From: Megascapheus bottae
Taxonomy: Eukaryota > Chordata > Mammalia > Rodentia > Geomyidae
Direction of reading: 5' to 3'
DNA: 64,000 nt
NCBI GenBank assembly: GCA_024803745.1
Contig: JANJXV010000004.1
Coordinates: 56,835,858-56,899,857 of the forward strand
Shown here: one piece after another, positions 24,101 to 39,100 of the stretch
Layout: each line of letters opens with the position of its first letter
Numbering within the stretch: the first letter of the stretch is position 1
The notes under the pieces: generated by a model
What the model saw: only the letters and a program-made list of their open reading frames with translations
Databases searched by the model: none
What the model was told of the DNA's origin: nothing
Program-made: the position numbers and the translations under genes

Positions 24101-27100
24101 TTATTTCACGAAATGTTTCTCTTAGGAAAATAGGTATCTAGTAAGTTAAGTGTTTTTTTTTTTTTTTTTGCCAGTCCTGGGCTTGAGCTCAGGGCCTGAG
24201 CACTGTCCTCGGACTTTCTCAAGGCTAGAACTCTACCACTTGAGCCTCAGCACCACTTCCGGCTTTTTTCTATATATGTGGTACAAGCAATCGAACCCGG
24301 TTCTCCATGCATGCTAGGCAAGCACTAGGCCAAACTCCCGGCCTAAGTTAAGTGTTTTAAACAACCTTTGTCAGATTTTAAAATAGCCATTTTTCCAGGG
24401 AAGCAGTGACATTTTCCAAAGAGAAATATGCTCATTACCTGACTTATATAACTAGAACCCCTGTGTATTTCACCTTTATAATAACAATTTAAAAATTTTA
24501 AAAGTAGCCATTTTTATTTGGGTATTGCTTGAAAAAACTAGTATGATATGAGTTTTATATTGAATAAAGGTTATAGTCTTATTGAAACCTGGGACATTTG
24601 CTACAATGGAAAAACAATGGCTGTTTTTAGTCCATTTTTTTTCTTTTGAGCTATTTCTTATTTTAGAAATTGATTTTTTTTTCTGTGTCAGGGTTTGAAC
24701 TCAATGCCTTGCACTCTTGCTTAGTCTTTTCTCTCAAAGCTGGCACTCTTATTACTTGAGCCACACCTCTACTTTTGTTTTGCTATTTGAAGATAAAGGT
24801 TTTATGGACATTGCCACCTGGGCTATGGACTTTTCTTTCTGGCTGGCTTTGAACTGGGATTCTTAGATCCTAGCCTCCTGAGAACTATGATTACAGATAA
24901 GACATTGGTAACTGGTTAGAAATTCATATTTGAAAAAGACTGTAAAACTAACATTTAATATTTATGGCAGAATAGGCTGCTTCCTTGGGCTACATTTGCT
25001 TTTTATCTTTATTGTCATTTTTAGCCGTCCCCTTTGAAGTTAAGATGTTTTATACTTCATTCCTCTATTCAGTATATACTTATAGAACTGAATTTTCCTT
25101 GAACATTTGTCAGTCATAGAAGACAAAATTTAAATTTCATCTGAAAGTGAAAACTCAAATCATAGATTCATATTTTCCCTTCTTTCTTTTTCTTTCTCTC
25201 TCTCTCTCTTTTTTTTTTTTTTGGCCAATCCTGGGGCTTGAACTCAGGGCTTGAGCACTGTCCTTGGGCTTTCTCAAGGCTAGAGCTCTATCACTTGAAT
25301 CATAACACCACTTCCAGCTTTTTCTATGCATGTGGTACCGAGGAATCAAAACCGGGTCTCTGTGCGTGCTAGGCAAGCACTCTACCACTAGGCCAAAATT
25401 CCTATTTTTTAAAAAAATATTATTTCAAAAATATGTATGACAGTGAAAATTTTATGCCACCAGGGGGCTCTCATCTTTTAAAAATTGTAGTAAATGTTTG
25501 GAATTTAACAGTAGCTAACTTTCAAATGTTTATGTGTAAAATTTGTTTCACTTCTTCATATCGCAAATTTCATCTTTAAATACTCTGTCATTTTTTTAGT
25601 TTCTGAAATGTTGAGACTTAATCAGTCATTGGAAAGTATAAGTTATATTAGTTTAATAGTGACAAAAGTTGTTTTTTTCCCTCTCTGTTTCCTTTTTTTC
25701 CTGGTGGCACTGGAATTTGACTTTAGGGACTCATGCTTGCTATGTAAGCACTGTACCATTTGAACCATGCTCCAGTTCTTGTGCTTTCTGTTTACTTTTC
25801 AGATAGGGTCTTGAGATTTTGCGTTGGCTGTTAGAACACAGTTCTACATCTGCCTCCCATGTAGCTCCAATTATAGGTGTAAGCCACCATGCCTGGTTTC
25901 TTTTTCTTTAGTATTATGTACTAGACTATTGTAATATTTTGCTTTGTGCCTGATAAGTTTTTGTTCAATATTTAGAAGCACACAGAAGAGAGGAGAATCA
26001 TTTGGAATTAGCAGAATAGGTAGCAAAATTAAAGGAGTGTTCAAGAGTACCACAATGGAGGGAGCTATGTTGCCTAATTATGGTTTGGCTGAAGGTGAAG
26101 ATGACTTCGTAAGTAAAAACATTTTAAGTAAAGAAAGGTTTATAAGTTTTAAGTTTTTTATTTGATGTTTGTAAAACTGCAAACTGAAGATAGCATTAAA
26201 CATGGTGTATGTTAACTTAAATTTCTGAGAGGTTATTGCTCATTTTTTAAGGCAAGTGAATTAGAGGCCAGTAAAACCCTGTCTTAGTAGCGACAGCAAT
26301 TCAGTCATTTTGTTCACAAATATTTACTTATTTTTAGATAACAGGTAAAGGAAGCATTGACGTTTCAGAGAATTATTGTCATAGTGATTTCTCCTTAAGT
26401 TTGTTGGTACAAATACCATTTAAGTTGAAAAACTTTGTTCCTTTTCACTCTTTGTATATTGGTAAGAATTTTGCTTTGCCATTATTTTTAAGGATTTTTT
26501 TTTTTTGCCAGTCCTGGGCTTGAACTCAGGGCCTGAGCACTGTCCTTGGACTTTCTCAAGGCTAGGGCTCTACCACTTGAGCCTCAGCACAATTTCCCAC
26601 TTTTTTTCTATGCATGTGGTACTGAGGAATAGAACCCGGTCTTCGTGCATGCTAGGCAAGCACTCTACCACTAGGCCAAATTCCTGCCCCCCCCCTTTTT
26701 TTTTTTTGGTGCCTGTCCTGGGCTTGAGCTCAGGGCCTGAAAACTGTCCTTGGACTTTCTCAAGGATAAAGCTCTACCTGAGCCTCAGCACCACTTCTGG
26801 CTTTTTTCTCTGTATGTGGTACCAAGGAATTGAACCCGGGTCTTTGTGCATGCTAGGCAAGCACTCTACCACTAGACCAAACTCCCGGCCCCAATTTTTA
26901 AGGATTTAAAAAAAATTTTTAATTATTAATTTTTTGGCCGTCCTGGGGTCTGAACTCAGTACTTGAGCACTGTCCTTGGACTTTCCTCAAGGCTAGCGCT
27001 CTACCACTTGAGCCATAGCACCACTTCTAGCCTTTTCTGTGTATGTGGTACTGAGGAATCGAACCCAGGGCCTTCTGTATGCTAGGCAAGCATTCAACCA

Positions 27101-30100
27101 CTAAGCCATATTCCCAGACCCACCTTCCCATTTTTTAGATTGATTTTTGAAGGAAAGTGCCTTTGAGAATGTTCCATTATTAGCTGGATACCAGTGCTTC
27201 ACACCTGTAATCCTAGCTACTCAGGAGGCTGAGTGAGATATGTGGATCATAATTTGAAGCGAGCCTGACAGGAAAGTCTGTGGGATTCTGTTTTTTGGGG
27301 TGGGGGATTTTTTTTTGGGGGGGGGCGCTTGAACTTAGGGCCTGAGCACTGTCCTTGGGCTTTTCCCTCAAGGCTAGCACTCTGCCACTTGAGCCACAGC
27401 ACCATTTCTGGCTTTTTTCTATGTATGTGGTACCAAGGAATCGAACCTGGGTCTGCGTGCATGCTAGGCAAGCACTCTACCAGTAGGCCAAACTCCTGGC
27501 CAGTCTGTGGGATTCTTATCTCCAGTTAATCATAGAAAAAGCTAGAAGTGGTACTGTGGCTCAAGTGATAGAGTGTTCATCTTGAATTAAGGAATAATAA
27601 AAAATAAAGTAGCAGCAGCTCAGGGATAGTGCCTAGGCCCACAGTTCAAGCCCCAGGACTGGCAGGAAAAAAAAAAGTGCCATTATTGTTATTTAGTATT
27701 TACTAAACAAACTCTGTGTTATTTTATGACCTAATCTACCCTCTCATTTGAAGCCAGATCCATGATAAAGACTGGATAGTAAAGGATAGGTGCAAGAATT
27801 ATGGGAGTAAATTTACCTTGACCATTGGTTTTCTCTGATTAAACTATTCACATTTCTCTTCAGTGCCTTAACCCTATTATTGAGATAATATAGCACTCAC
27901 TGGCTGGCTTCAAAATCAGTATCTTTTTGTCTCTACTTCTCAAGTGCAAGTATAAGGTTTTGACTACTGCCTTAAAAGAAGTATAATATTTGAGATGAGT
28001 GTGTCTCAGTACTCAAAAGACTAACACAACATAATCATGAATTTGAAGCCAGCCTGGGCTCCAAAGACTGTTTTAGGCTCACCTTGACTACCTGTTAATC
28101 ATAGGAACTCTAATTATACTAACTAGCTCAAACTGAATTCTCATATGAATAGGATTAGAAATCAACATACTAGCTATAATCCCATTAATAATATTAAACA
28201 AAAACCACCGATCTACTGAAGCAGCAACAAAATATTTTTTAGTTCAATCCACAGTATTAACATCTTGTCTCATGAAAACAAATTGAATGTGTGGATTATT
28301 CCTCATATTTCACTTTGATTAGCATGATTTAGAGATGTCTTAGGTGAGCAAAGATTACAGCTTTATAGAGTTAATGAAATTTGAAAGTTTCAGTCACTTT
28401 TTCCTTCATCTCTGTGATATTTCTAGATGTAATTTCTATTTAAAGTAATTATTTTATTATTATATATTTAAATATTTTAGTTTTTTAAATTTAAAAGAAT
28501 ATGAAAAGGCAGAATTAATTTTATAGAAGTTAGTCCCTTTCAGATATTTTCTCCAACTTTTATATCTATATAAAATACAACGAATATTTATTTGTACTTG
28601 TGTATCTTTAATAGTTAAAAAAAAAGTATTTGAGCTGTGTGCTTCAGACCTGTAATTGCAGCTACTAAGGAGGGTGAGATTTGAGGATCAGAGTTCAAAA
28701 CCAGTCTGAGCAGAAAAGTCAGTGAGATTCTTATTTCTTGTTAACTAGCAAAAGGCTGGAAGTGGAGTTATGGTTCAAGTGGTAGAATATCATCCTTCAC
28801 CAAAGAAGCTAAGAGACAGCACCCTCGCCCCTAGTTAAAGTCCAAGTTCTAGTACACACAAAAAAATATTTGAAGTGTTTTCATTAGAATAAATTTCCAG
28901 AAATGGAATGGCTTGTTCAGAACCAATTTATGTCTCTTTATAGAAACATATTGTCAGAACACTTTCCAAAAAGGTTATGCTGGTATTCTTTTTTTTTTTT
29001 TTTTTTGGTCAGTCGTGGGATTTGAACTTTGGGCCTGAGCTACTATCCTACCCCTTGAGCCACAGTGTCACTTCTGGTTTTTCATTTGGAGATAAGAGGT
29101 CTCATGGACTTCTTCACATCTGGGCTGGCTTTGAACCGTGATCCTCAGATCTTAGCCTCCTGAGTAGCTAGGATTTCAGGCGTGAGCCAACACATCCAGC
29201 TTAAAAATCATAAAGCATTATCCTAATACTGCTTTTTTTTTTTTTTGCTTGATCATGGGTCTGGAACTCTGGGCCTAGGCACTGTCCCTGAGCGATTCAG
29301 CTTAAGGCTAGCACTCTACCACTTGAGCCACAGTGCCACTGATGCTGGTATTCTTCATACCTAATAGTGTATTACAAATTCACTGTCAATGACTTCTTTT
29401 AGAATTCACATTCCTAAATGGCAGTACATTAATTTTTATACACCACTAAGGTTGAAAGCTTTTTATATTTTTCCTATAATGTCCATTCATGCTTTTTTTT
29501 TCCCTTCTGCCAGTCATGGAACTTGAACTCTGGGCTTGGGTGCTGTCTCTGAGGGCTTCAGCTCAAGGCTAGCACTCTGCCACCTGAGCCACAGCACCAC
29601 ATCTGGCTTTCTGGTGTTTATTGGAGATAAGAGTCTCACAGATGTTGTGCTCTGGCTGGCTTTGAACTGCGATCTTCAGATCTCAGCTTCCTGAGCAGCT
29701 AGAATTACAGGCATGAGCCACTGGTACCCAGCTTATCTGTTCAGTTTTTATTGTACTTTGACGTATATATGTATAGCTAGATCTGAAGTTGATGCTTAGT
29801 AACCTGTTTTAAGTTTTTATCTTTATACTTTTGGTAGAAAATTATCATCTGTTTTTCTGAATTTTAAAAATTGTCAAATGAACATGGGTGTGTTACTTTA
29901 TACTTGTATCTATTTGGCTGTAGTTCTAAAAATACTGCTAATTGTTTTTTTCCAGATTGAAGAAGGTATTGTTGTAATGGAAGATGATTCTCCAGTAGAA
30001 GCTGTGAGCACGCCTAATACTCCCCGGAACCTTGCTGCCTGGAAAATCAGCATTCCTTATGTAGACTTTTTTGAGGATCCCTCCTCTGAAAGGAAGGAGA

Positions 30101-33100
30101 AGAAGGAGAGAATTCCTGTGTTTTGTATTGATGTTGAAAGAAATGACAGACGAGTAGGTAGGAAGAGTTATAAGTACCTTCTTTTTTTTTTTTTTCGCCC
30201 AGTCCTGGGCTTGAGCTCAGGGCCCGAGTACTGTCCTTGGACTTTCTCAAGGGTAGAGCTCTAGCACCACTTTTGGCTTTTTTCTTTTCTTTTTTTCTTT
30301 TTGGTGCTGGTCCTGGGGCTTGAACTCAGGACCTGAGCACTGTCCTTGGACTTTTTCCTCAAAGCTAGCCACTTGAGGCACAGCACCACTTCTGGCTTTT
30401 TCTATGTATGTGGTACCGAGGAATCAAACTCATGTCTTTGTGCATGCTAGGTAAACACTCTACCACTAGGCCAAACTCCTGGCCCCCCAGCTTTTTGTCT
30501 ATGTATGTGGTAACGAGGAATTGGCCCCGGGTCTTTGTGCATGTTAGGCAAGCACTCTACTACTAGGCCAAACTCCCAGCCCCAATAAGTACTTTCTTAA
30601 AAATTGCCCATGAGCCTGTCTTTATATTGTTTGAGATATTTGCCATGTATAATTACTAAATATGATTGCCTAGCTAAAAACAAAGTATCCAGAACAGAAA
30701 ATTAGATGAAAGCTTAGTTTTTTTATGTTGTGTTTGTGGTAAGTTAATTCATTCAGTCAACCCTATTGAGTAGTTATGTAGTAAGATACCTACCAGCGAC
30801 ATATTTTGTCTTTTTTATTGGTTTTGTTGTTATCGCTGGCCATTATACTTAACTTTTATGTGCTTGTCACTATTTTAGGTATTATATCACTTTTAATTTA
30901 AATTTATATTTATTTTGCCAGTAATGGTATTTGAACTCAAGGCTTCTTGCTAGCTCAGCTTTCTCATTACCTGACAATCTGCCTCTTGAGCCATTCCTTC
31001 AAATCTCAGCCTCTGGGTAGTTAGGATTAAAGCTGTGAGCCTCAGGACCCAACTTCCAATTTTAATAAGAAAGTGTTTCACCTTACCCCATTTTTATGGG
31101 CTACTATAATTGAATAAAATATAATTAGACATAGCTTTACAAGTTACCTTCATGTATCCCAGTTTCTGTGCTCCTTAATTGAAGATAGAATCTCCTGGAC
31201 TTTTCTGCCCTGGCTAGTTTTGAACCTTAGTTAATTCTCAGCTTTCTAGTTACATGTGTGAGTTACCAGTACCTGGCTGTAATAATATTTAAAAAATGAA
31301 ATATGTCATTTTGATGACTTTAGTAATTGTATAAAAGTTCTAAAATCTTTTTAATTTTATGGTTCTATTGTAGAAAATATATATTTGCTTCAAATAACTT
31401 TGTATAGAATTGAAATTTATCAGTCTCTTATAGGTAATTAAAATTTAGGATAAAATATGATAACATAATATCTAAAATATTGTTATTAAGGCTATAAATA
31501 TTGTTTATATTATTGTTTTATAATTAGTTTAATAATAGGTTTTAAAATTACTTGTAATTCAGTGTGTGTTCAATTTACAGTTGGGCATGAGCCTGAACAT
31601 TGGTCTGTCTATAGAAGATACCTTGAATTCTATGTTCTTGAATCAAAACTAACAGAATTTCATGGTATGTTGTGCTTTTTGCATAAAACATTATGTTTTA
31701 GTATTGGCATTCTTGAAAGCTGTTGGAAACTAGATTAATTCTTAAGTAATTGTAAAGATTCAAAACAATGACATATATTCTTGTTATAATAGGAATATAC
31801 TATTTTTAGCTTTTAACCTTTGCTTATCTGTGTTTTTAAAGTTTTGCAATGCAGGAATGGAGAACATCTGGCCCATAGGCCTTATAAAGCTAGTGAAATC
31901 ATTTGGTACATGATAGGGCAGACACATTCGTTTCTTGTCAGCTGCCATTGCCTCACTTGGCTCTTTGGTTCTTCTACCTATATTGATGTTTTTTATGGCC
32001 TTCAAATAACATCATAAATATCTAAATGGCCCTTGGCAGAAAAAGTGTTCCCCACCTCTGCAATACATTGCTTTTTAAATAATAAAACTAAAATGTAAGA
32101 GACAACTGTTCTTTATACTTCGGAATACATACTCTTAGTTAAATTTTTTTTTTTCTGGTAGGTTGTAGGGCTGGAATTCAAGGTTTGGGCATAGTCCCTG
32201 AGTTCTTTTGCTCAGGGGTAACATTCTACCACTTTGAGCCACAGTTCTAATTCTGATTTTCTGGAGGTTAATTGGACATAAGAGTCTCACAGGCTGGCTT
32301 TGAACTGCAGTTCTCAGATCTCAGTCTCCTGAGTAGCCAGGATTATAGGTGAAAGCCACCAGCATCCTGCTCTCTATATTCAATTTTATTTCTTGTTTAT
32401 CTTGAGGTGCCAGAGAATTTAAACCATGCATTTCAGAGTTATTTTGTTCTTCTGCCACCATCTTCCTTTGTAAACATGTTTGCTATGTATTATGGCACAA
32501 GTTCTGGTTTATCTCTCAAGATGAGGAAACAAAGTGGATAGTTGAGTGTTTCTTTCTTTCCTTTTTTTTTCATATATTTTTATTGTAATTAATAGAAGGG
32601 TTACATGATATTTGCCAGATAGACGGTGCATTAATTCCCATACATTGATACCCTTTCACATGTCTTGGTCCCCATTTCCCTTCCCCTCCTTTTTTTTTTT
32701 TTTTTTTGGCCAGTCCTGGGTCTTGAACTCAGGGTCTGGGCACTGCCCTTGGACACTTTTTGCTCAAGCCTAGTGCTGTGCCACTTCTGGCCTTTTCTGT
32801 GTATGTGGTATTGAGGAATCAAACTCAGGGCTTCATGCATGCAACCACTAGGCTATGCTTTGGCCCCAGAGTGTTTCTTTTGAGGGTAGATTTTCTTTGG
32901 AAAAAGAATTTGTTTTGTTCTTCCTACTATTAGTATTTATTTAAATATCAGAGGAATACTTATAAGTATTTCTAGACATTTTCTGCATGAGCTGGTGAGC
33001 ATTGTGTTTTCCGAATCTTTTTGTTTTAGAAAAGCCCTGTAGAGTGTCTATCCAAAGTCATGTTGATTCTCAATGAAGTGCAAGGAACTGTCTGTAAGAG

Positions 33101-36100
33101 CAGAATAGATGGTTAGGTGATGATTACAGGAAGATACTAGTCCCACTCTGTGTATTTTAGTCTGGAGTTTGTATTTGCATTTGTCTCCAGATGACTTTCA
33201 TTTTCTGGCTTCCTGGCTGGAGTAATGCCTTTCTAGTCATCTTTTTTATCCCCCCCCTTTTTTTGACAAATAATACAAATATATTTTATTTGAAATAAAC
33301 AAAAATGCTTACATAGCTTTCACTTGAAAATACACTGTTGCTTGACTGTATTACGGAGCAAAAACAAAGCTGAAGCACAAACACCCTTCTGTTTTGACAA
33401 TTATTTGGAGACAGGTAGGAAGACACTACTTGGTTTTTAAAAAACTGACCTTCTCTTAAGGCCTGATCGTAGAACTGTAAACAATGTAAATGAATCCATC
33501 ATTACCAGTTGCCATATCATATCTATGTCACCTGCATATTCTGAAATCATGAACGATATACCTGCCAATATACCTGGGAAGAGTTGCCTACATCACAGTT
33601 AGATGAGTTCTTGGCAGGCTAGATCAAGGACGAGTGATTTGGAGTAAGTTTTACACATATTTAGTAGAAAAAACACACTAGTATTCCCTTAAATAACAGG
33701 TTACAATAGAAAGATACTGCTTGGAACATTTTGTGGCAGGATTGTAATATAAGCAAATGAAACAGACAACTATGTAAATTACAGGAACTAAAAATGAACC
33801 AAAGTTTTTCCCCTTCCTTAATGTTGAGAAAAGTTGTCTGCCCCTCAATCCCCCCACCAACATATACTACCAGTCCTAGGACTTGAACTCAGGGCCTGGG
33901 CACTGTTCTTGAGCTTTCTCAAGGCTAGTGCTTTATCACTTGAGCCACAGCATCACTTCCAGCTTTTTCTGTATATATGGTACTGAGGAATTGAACCCAG
34001 GGCTTTTGCATGCTAGGTAAGTACTCTACCAGTAGGCACCATCTCCATATTTTTTTTAACTTGCAGATCAACAAAATCTGTTTGTATTTCCAACATTATT
34101 GTCTTTTTTTTTTTAACTAAAATTTCTGGTCAGCCCTCTTAGAGAAAGTACCCTCATGGATTGTACATTTTATAGCATTGACAAAATACAGTTTTCCCAA
34201 TAAAAGACTAAGTATTTTAGTATTTTATTTTATTTTGTGGGTCTTGGAGCTTGAACTCTGGCCTGGGCACTGTCTCTGAGCTCTTCATCTCAAGGCTACT
34301 GCCCTACCCTTCAGCCAAGCCCGACTTCCCATTTTCTAGAGGTTAATTGGAGATAAGAGTCTCAGGTCCTTTTGTGCCTGAGCTGGCTTTGAATCTTGAT
34401 CCTCAAATCTCAGCCTCCTGAGTAGCTAGGATTACAGGCATGAGCCACAGTACCCGGCTTCAGTATTTCTTTGATAAAGTTTTGTTTAATAGAATCTCAC
34501 TTATTTCCCAAAGTTTTTGTTCTGGATTTTTCTGACACTTATTTAAAAGAAAGTATCATATCTCTGCAAGGCAGTGGTATGATTCTGAATTTGCCATTTT
34601 TAATATATTTTTTATTGTAATTAATAGAAGGGTTACATTATATTCGCCAGATAGAAGGTGCATTAATTCACATACATTGATACCCTTTCTCATGTCTTGG
34701 TCCCCATTTCCCTCCCCCCCACCCCCTGAATTTGCCATTTTATTTTATTTTCTATTCCTGGATCTTGAACTCAGGGCCTGGGCTCTGTCTTTGAGCCTCA
34801 AGGATAGTGCTGAGCCATATTTCTACTTTCACCTTTTTCTGTTTATGTGGTACTGAGGAATCGAACCCAGGGCTGAATTCATGCATGCTAGGCAAGCACT
34901 CTACCACTGAGCCATATTCTCAGCCCCTGCCGTATTAAATTCTAAATTAGGTTTTTAAAATAATTTCAGAGCATTGTAAGAATTTTTAATATGTATCAAT
35001 TACAGGTACATTCCCTGATGCCCAGCTTCCTTCCAAGAGGATCATTGGACCTAAAAATTATGAATTCTTAAAGTCAAAAAGAGAAGAGTTTCAGGAATAT
35101 CTACAGGTATGGCTCCAACTAGTCTCCATTCTTTACTAGCATACATAGTTACACAGGGACATTTCCTTGTGATATTTCCACATATGTGTACAAAGTATTC
35201 CAATCAATCTCACCCCCTCTAACCATTTTCCCTTCCCCACTTCCTAAAACAATTTCAGTAAGTTTCATTGTGCTATTTTTGTACGTGCAATTCATCTGCT
35301 TCATATTAATCTTTCATCCTCATTAGCCCAGCCCTCTCCTGCTGGCATATTACTTAATTTTTTGTTGTTGTTGTTGCCAGTCCTGGGCTTGAGCTCAGAG
35401 CCTGAGCACTGTCCTTGGACTTTCTCAAGGCTAGAGCTCTATCACTTGAGTCTCAGCACCATTTCCAGCTTGTTTCTATGTATGTGGTGCCAAGGAATCA
35501 AACCCGGGTCTTTGTGCATGCTAGGGAAGCACTCTACCACTAAGCCAAACTCCCAGCCCCCAACTTAACTTAAAACATCACTAACTATATTCTATGATTT
35601 GCCCTTTGGTCTTACATGCTTTGCTTTGTAAGTACCTCATGGATTTTCATGCCTGGGCTGGCTTTGACTGCTATCCTCAGATTTCAGCTTCTTGAGTAGC
35701 TAGGATTACAGGCATGAGCCACCGGCACCCAGCCCTTCTATTAGTTTTAATCGAACTAAAACTTAGTGTGGGAGGTAAAAAATAAGGAAACTTCTCATGT
35801 AAAGATTAAGTATGTTTTAAGAGTAGGGATTTTTATTAATTTTGTTCTGTTTCCTGTTTAATTTTGTGTTTAGCACTTTCTGAACTTTGGAATCTTCTTT
35901 TTATTCTTTGTTTCCCTGCTTACCTGTCCACCCACCATAGTTTTGATTAACCTTCTAAATTGGTAAACTTTTATTTTTATTTTTTATTTAAGAAACTTCT
36001 ACAGCATCCAGAACTGAGTAACAGTCAGCTTCTAGCAGACTTTCTCTCTCCTAATGGTGGGGAAACACAGTTTCTTGATAAGATACTACCAGATGTAAAC

Positions 36101-39100
36101 CTTGGTAAGTCATGTGACAAAACATATATAAGAAAATAATCTGAAAGTAATCATCGTTTTCAGATTAGTTTAGAAAGATAATTTATATGGTATGGCCATT
36201 TGATGAATTGCAAAGGCTTTATTTTTACTTTAAGCTGTCTTATTTTGTGCTTCTAATAACTTAGTCATTTCTAGCAAAATAGTCTACCACAGAAAATTAA
36301 AATATCCAACACATTTTAGCCTTTATTTTGTAAACTTAAATTATACAAACAAAGCTATATTCAAAAGAAAACAAAGCAGACACCAGTGCTTCATACCTGT
36401 AATTCTGCTCTGTCAACTGAGATTTGAATATCATGATTCAAAACCAAACTATTCAGGACAGTCCGTAAGACATTCTTATCTCCTCCAGAAAGGCAGAAGT
36501 GGAGCTGTGGCTCAAGTGGTAAAGCTCTAACTGTGAGCATAAAAAGCTCAGGGACAGTGCCCAGGCTCTGACTTCAAGCCCCAGGATATGCATTTGTGTG
36601 CATGTTTATGCCCGTGTGCACACACACGCTTGTACACACACATGCACACACGCACACACAAAAACAAAATGAATGGAAGAATTAAGGTACCAAACAAACA
36701 TAGCATTATTTTTAAAATATAAATTGCATAATAATCCATACTAATACAACCTGGAGAAGGTGGAATAAAGTTGTTTCAATTAATATAAAAGTAGTATTTC
36801 TCAATCTATTTAGATGATATACTATATTTATTTATTTATTATTTTTTTTGCCAGTCCTGGAACTTGAACTCAGGGCCTGAGCTCTGTCCTTGGGCTTTCT
36901 CAAGGCTAGAGCTCTACCACTTGAGCCGCAGCACCATTTCCGGCTTTTTTTTTCCTATGTATGTGGTACCGGGAAATTGAACCCGGGCCTTTGTGCATAC
37001 TAGACAAGCACTCTACCACTATGCCAAACTCCCAGTCCTTTAGATGATATACTCTTAGGGTTTATGCGAAGCTAAATTAATCACCTGACATTGGATCACC
37101 ATTTAGTGATCCAAAGTATTTTCTTATTAGGGAAACTTGTGACAATATTTTATTCTTGGTTATTTATAGCATTTAGGAAATGGAATTGGATAGACTTGGT
37201 TACTGATTTGGTTTACCTGAAAGTGGAAAAAAAAAAGACTAAAGATTATTTAAGCACAATAATTACTGCTGCTACTTGCTGGGATAAGAGGATACATTTA
37301 GAGAAATTTTGAATTGAGTTTCTGTTATACAGTGAAATAGTTTTTATAGGGCAAGAGAAGCCAGGACACAAGCTTTCTAGAGATTTTAGTTGGATGTCAA
37401 ATTAAGTGAATAATTCAGCTCAAAGAGAGAAAAAGAGTCTCTCGCTTAAGAAAGCCAAAAACATTTTGAGAGGATGGATGTATTATAAGGAATGAGAACC
37501 AGAAATAGTCAGATGAAAGGACTAGATAGTTTATATGTCTAAAACAATTTTATTATTAATAATGATTTGGCATATTGTTGCCACATCTACTCTGTTTAAA
37601 TTAAACTGAAGGAGGTTTAAGTTGTATCTGTCAATTTTGGTTAATATTTATGTCATTTCTAAGTGCTTCAGAAAATCTTAAAATGCTTAAGATATTATGA
37701 TATGGGAACCTAAGATAAAGATCAACTTATTTGGGCAAACAGGATTAGACTAAAAATTACTATTATTTTTTACTAGCCCTGTGGCTTGAATTCAGGGCCT
37801 GAGCACTATCCTTGAGCTTTCTCAAGACTAGAGCTCTACCACTTGAGCCTCAGCACCACATCTGTTTTTTTTGTATGTATGTGGTACCAAGAAATTGAAC
37901 CCGGGTTTTTGTGCATGCTAGGCAAGCAAGCACTCTACCACTAGGCCAAACTACTGCCCCCCAAAATTATTATTATTTATTTATTTTTATTTTTTTGTCT
38001 GTCGTGGGACTTGAACTCTGGGCCTAAACACTGTCCCTGAGCTCTTCAGCTCAAGGCTACTCCCTTACCCTTTGAGCCACAGCACCACTTCCAGTTTTCT
38101 GGTGATTAGTTGGAGATAAGTGTCCAGGCTGGCTTTGCGATCCTCAGATCTCAGCCTCATGAGTAGCTAGGATTTCAGGTATGAGCCACCATGCCTGGCA
38201 AAATTATTAGTTTTTAAAACAGAGTTTCCACTTTATAGCCCAGACTGAGCTATCTTTCTGTCTCAGCCTCCCAAGTTCTAAGATTATAGGAGTAACACCA
38301 TGCATGGCTACAGGAGAATCTTAATCTGGAATTCAGTCATGGGGCTTGCACTGGACCCTGTCCTTGAACTCTTTCAGCTCAAGGCTAGCACTCTTCCACT
38401 TGATCTACTGTGCTACTTCCAGTTTTCTGGTGGTTAATAATACGAGTGGAAATAAGAGTGTAAGGCTTTTGTACCCTGGTTGGCTTTGAACTATGATCCT
38501 CAAATCTTAGCCTTTTTAATAGCTAGGATTACATTTGTGACCCACCAGCACCCAGCTAGATGTTTCTTATGACTTAAAATTTTTTTGTCTTAGCATTTTA
38601 GCAGTAAAAAGACCATAATGTCTTTCATTATTACTGTATATTCACCAATTTAAAATATTTTAAAACATTATTTTATGGAAATTTTGAGGTATACACAAAA
38701 ATAGAAGAAATTGTATAGTGAGCTCCTTACTCTACTTCCACAATTGTAACACTGATTTTGTTATCCCTTTCGCCACCTATAACCTCACTAGATTAAGTAA
38801 GTCCCAATGTCTGTATATTTAGTCCAGAATAGTATCGCATTGCTTGTAATTTCTGTTGAGTGTAAAATAGTCAGTTACAAAAACTTTTAGATGACTTTAC
38901 TTTTTACTTGGTTATTTACTATTTGGAAATACCTAGTGAAATACTTATATAAGCAACTATTAAGTATATTATACCTTCTTAAAATTAATACTTTACTTCT
39001 GATTGCAGGGAAAATTATAAAGTCTGTTCCTGGAAAACTAATGAAAGAGGTGAATAATTTGTATGTATTTATAGCATGATAGTAATAGTATATGTAAATA

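Noticed and set aside
26505..26909. 134-codon frame and the many similar ones starting with [15 protein letters not shown]
   Set aside because: All are translations of the reversed Geo and ID halves of SINEs.
30151..30156. Donor gtaggt at 30154 for the PX exon
   Set aside because: Its exon end would leave phase 0 and break the frame into VGHEPEHW; 30158 keeps it.
29878..30264. 128-codon frame running through the PX exon into SINE sequence
   Set aside because: The real exon is 29956-30157 by splice borders and phase; residues past it are SINE translation.
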